Below, in pieces: positions 63,519 through 64,000 of a DNA stretch of 64,000 bases (positions within the stretch are counted from its first letter, which is position 1; each line of letters begins with the position of its first letter). The notes under the pieces are model-generated. The model was not told the DNA's origin. It saw only the letters and a list, made by a program, of their open reading frames with translations, and made no database searches. Origin of the DNA: Lacipirellula parvula (GTDB taxonomy: Bacteria; Planctomycetota; Planctomycetia; Pirellulales; Lacipirellulaceae). The stretch covers positions 5,810,501-5,874,500 of the forward strand of contig NZ_AP021861.1 in the NCBI RefSeq assembly GCF_009177095.1, read 5' to 3'. Position numbers and translations under genes: made by a program.

Positions 63519-64000
63519 ATGAAACGCACGTCACTGCTCGTCGCTTCGCTGGTAGTTCTGTCGCTGACGGCGCCAATCGCCGCAGCGGCTGACGCGCCGC
63601 CCAACGTCGTCTACTTCCTCGTCGATGATCTCGGTCGCAACGACTGCGGGTTCATGGGCGGCAAAGAAATCAAGACGCCGCAAATCGACGAACTGGCCGC
63701 TGCCGGCGCGAAGCTCGACGCCTACTATGTGCAACCAGTTTGCAGCCCGACCCGTGCAGCGCTGCTGACTGGCCGATATCCGATGCGACACGGCTTGCAG
63801 GTCGGCGTCGTAAAACCGTGGGCAAAGCACGGACTGCCGCTCGACGAACGCACGATCGCCGACGACCTCAAAGCGGCCGGTTACGCGACCGGTATCTTCG
63901 GTAAATGGCATCTCGGCCATTTCTCTAAAGAGTATCTGCCGATGCAGCGCGGCTTCACGCGGCAGTACGGCCACTACAACGGCGCGCTCGATTACTTCAC
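63519..64000 (+). CDS. Secreted sulfatase, 3'-truncated by the window edge
   Basis: 160 codons visible from ATG 63519. Signal peptide to AAAADA. Metal Asp pair in FLVDDLGRNDCG, formylglycine site Cys75 in CSPTR, and TGIFGKWHLGH identify a type I sulfatase. It belongs to a different branch from the preceding sulfatase (CSPTR, GIFGKWHLGH). It follows that gene after 108 nt. The rest lies outside the window. Confidence 0.9.
   Translation, partial: MKRTSLLVASLVVLSLTAPIAAAADAPPNVVYFLVDDLGRNDCGFMGGKEIKTPQIDELAAAGAKLDAYYVQPVCSPTRAALLTGRYPMRHGLQVGVVKPWAKHGLPLDERTIADDLKAAGYATGIFGKWHLGHFSKEYLPMQRGFTRQYGHYNGALDYF

Overview
The window looks like part of a planctomycete chromosome, most likely Pirellulales (Lacipirellula-like). 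This is an inference from gene content and high GC: three DUF1559 pseudopilin-type proteins, ten secreted proteins ending in a PEP-CTERM sorting tail (eight of them with a dockerin-like Ca-binding repeat in front of it), four sulfatases, and two sigma-70/FecR pairs. No rRNA, tRNA, CRISPR array, phage or insertion sequence was recognised.

Layout. 0-5.5 kb: two PEP-CTERM proteins, one with an EndA/NucM-type nuclease head, then a DUF1559/lipoprotein pair. 5.6-9.3 kb: a response regulator with a degenerate receiver, a sulfatase and an outer-membrane-type beta-barrel. 9.6-19.4 kb: a dense NAD salvage cluster on the minus strand in two transcription units, nrtR-draG-pncA-nudix-kptA-pnuC-nadR and pncB-prs-nadE. 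Each is preceded by copies of the same 21-bp palindrome, read here as the NrtR operator. 19.5-23.3 kb: a four-gene ABC exporter operon. 23.7-24.6 kb: a DUF72 protein, then about 0.7 kb of non-coding DNA with inverted repeats. 25.3-34.8 kb: sigma factor, FecR protein, two tandem PEP-CTERM paralogues separated by a strongly structured non-coding element, a second DUF1559/lipoprotein pair and two alpha/beta hydrolases. 35-41.3 kb: a tripartite RND efflux operon behind a leader with a 39-codon ORF and hairpins. 42.7-58 kb: five large PEP-CTERM proteins. Four of them share one C-terminal repeat module, and three of those carry different N-terminal heads (endonuclease/exonuclease/phosphatase; lamin-tail plus calcineurin-like phosphoesterase; sulfatase plus LamG). 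58-64 kb: DUF1559, then sigma factor, FecR-LamG protein and two sulfatases.

How the genes may work together. The NAD cluster brings in nicotinamide riboside (PnuC, NadR), recycles nicotinamide and nicotinate (PncA, PncB with PRPP from the Prs homologue, NadE), and includes enzymes that consume or clean up ADP-ribose compounds (KptA, the DraG-like hydrolase, the NUDIX protein), all apparently under an ADP-ribose-sensing repressor. The secreted-protein regions look like surface-displayed degradation of phosphate and sulfate esters (extracellular DNA, sulfated polysaccharide), in which catalytic heads have been swapped onto a common displayed stalk and local sigma/FecR pairs probably control expression.
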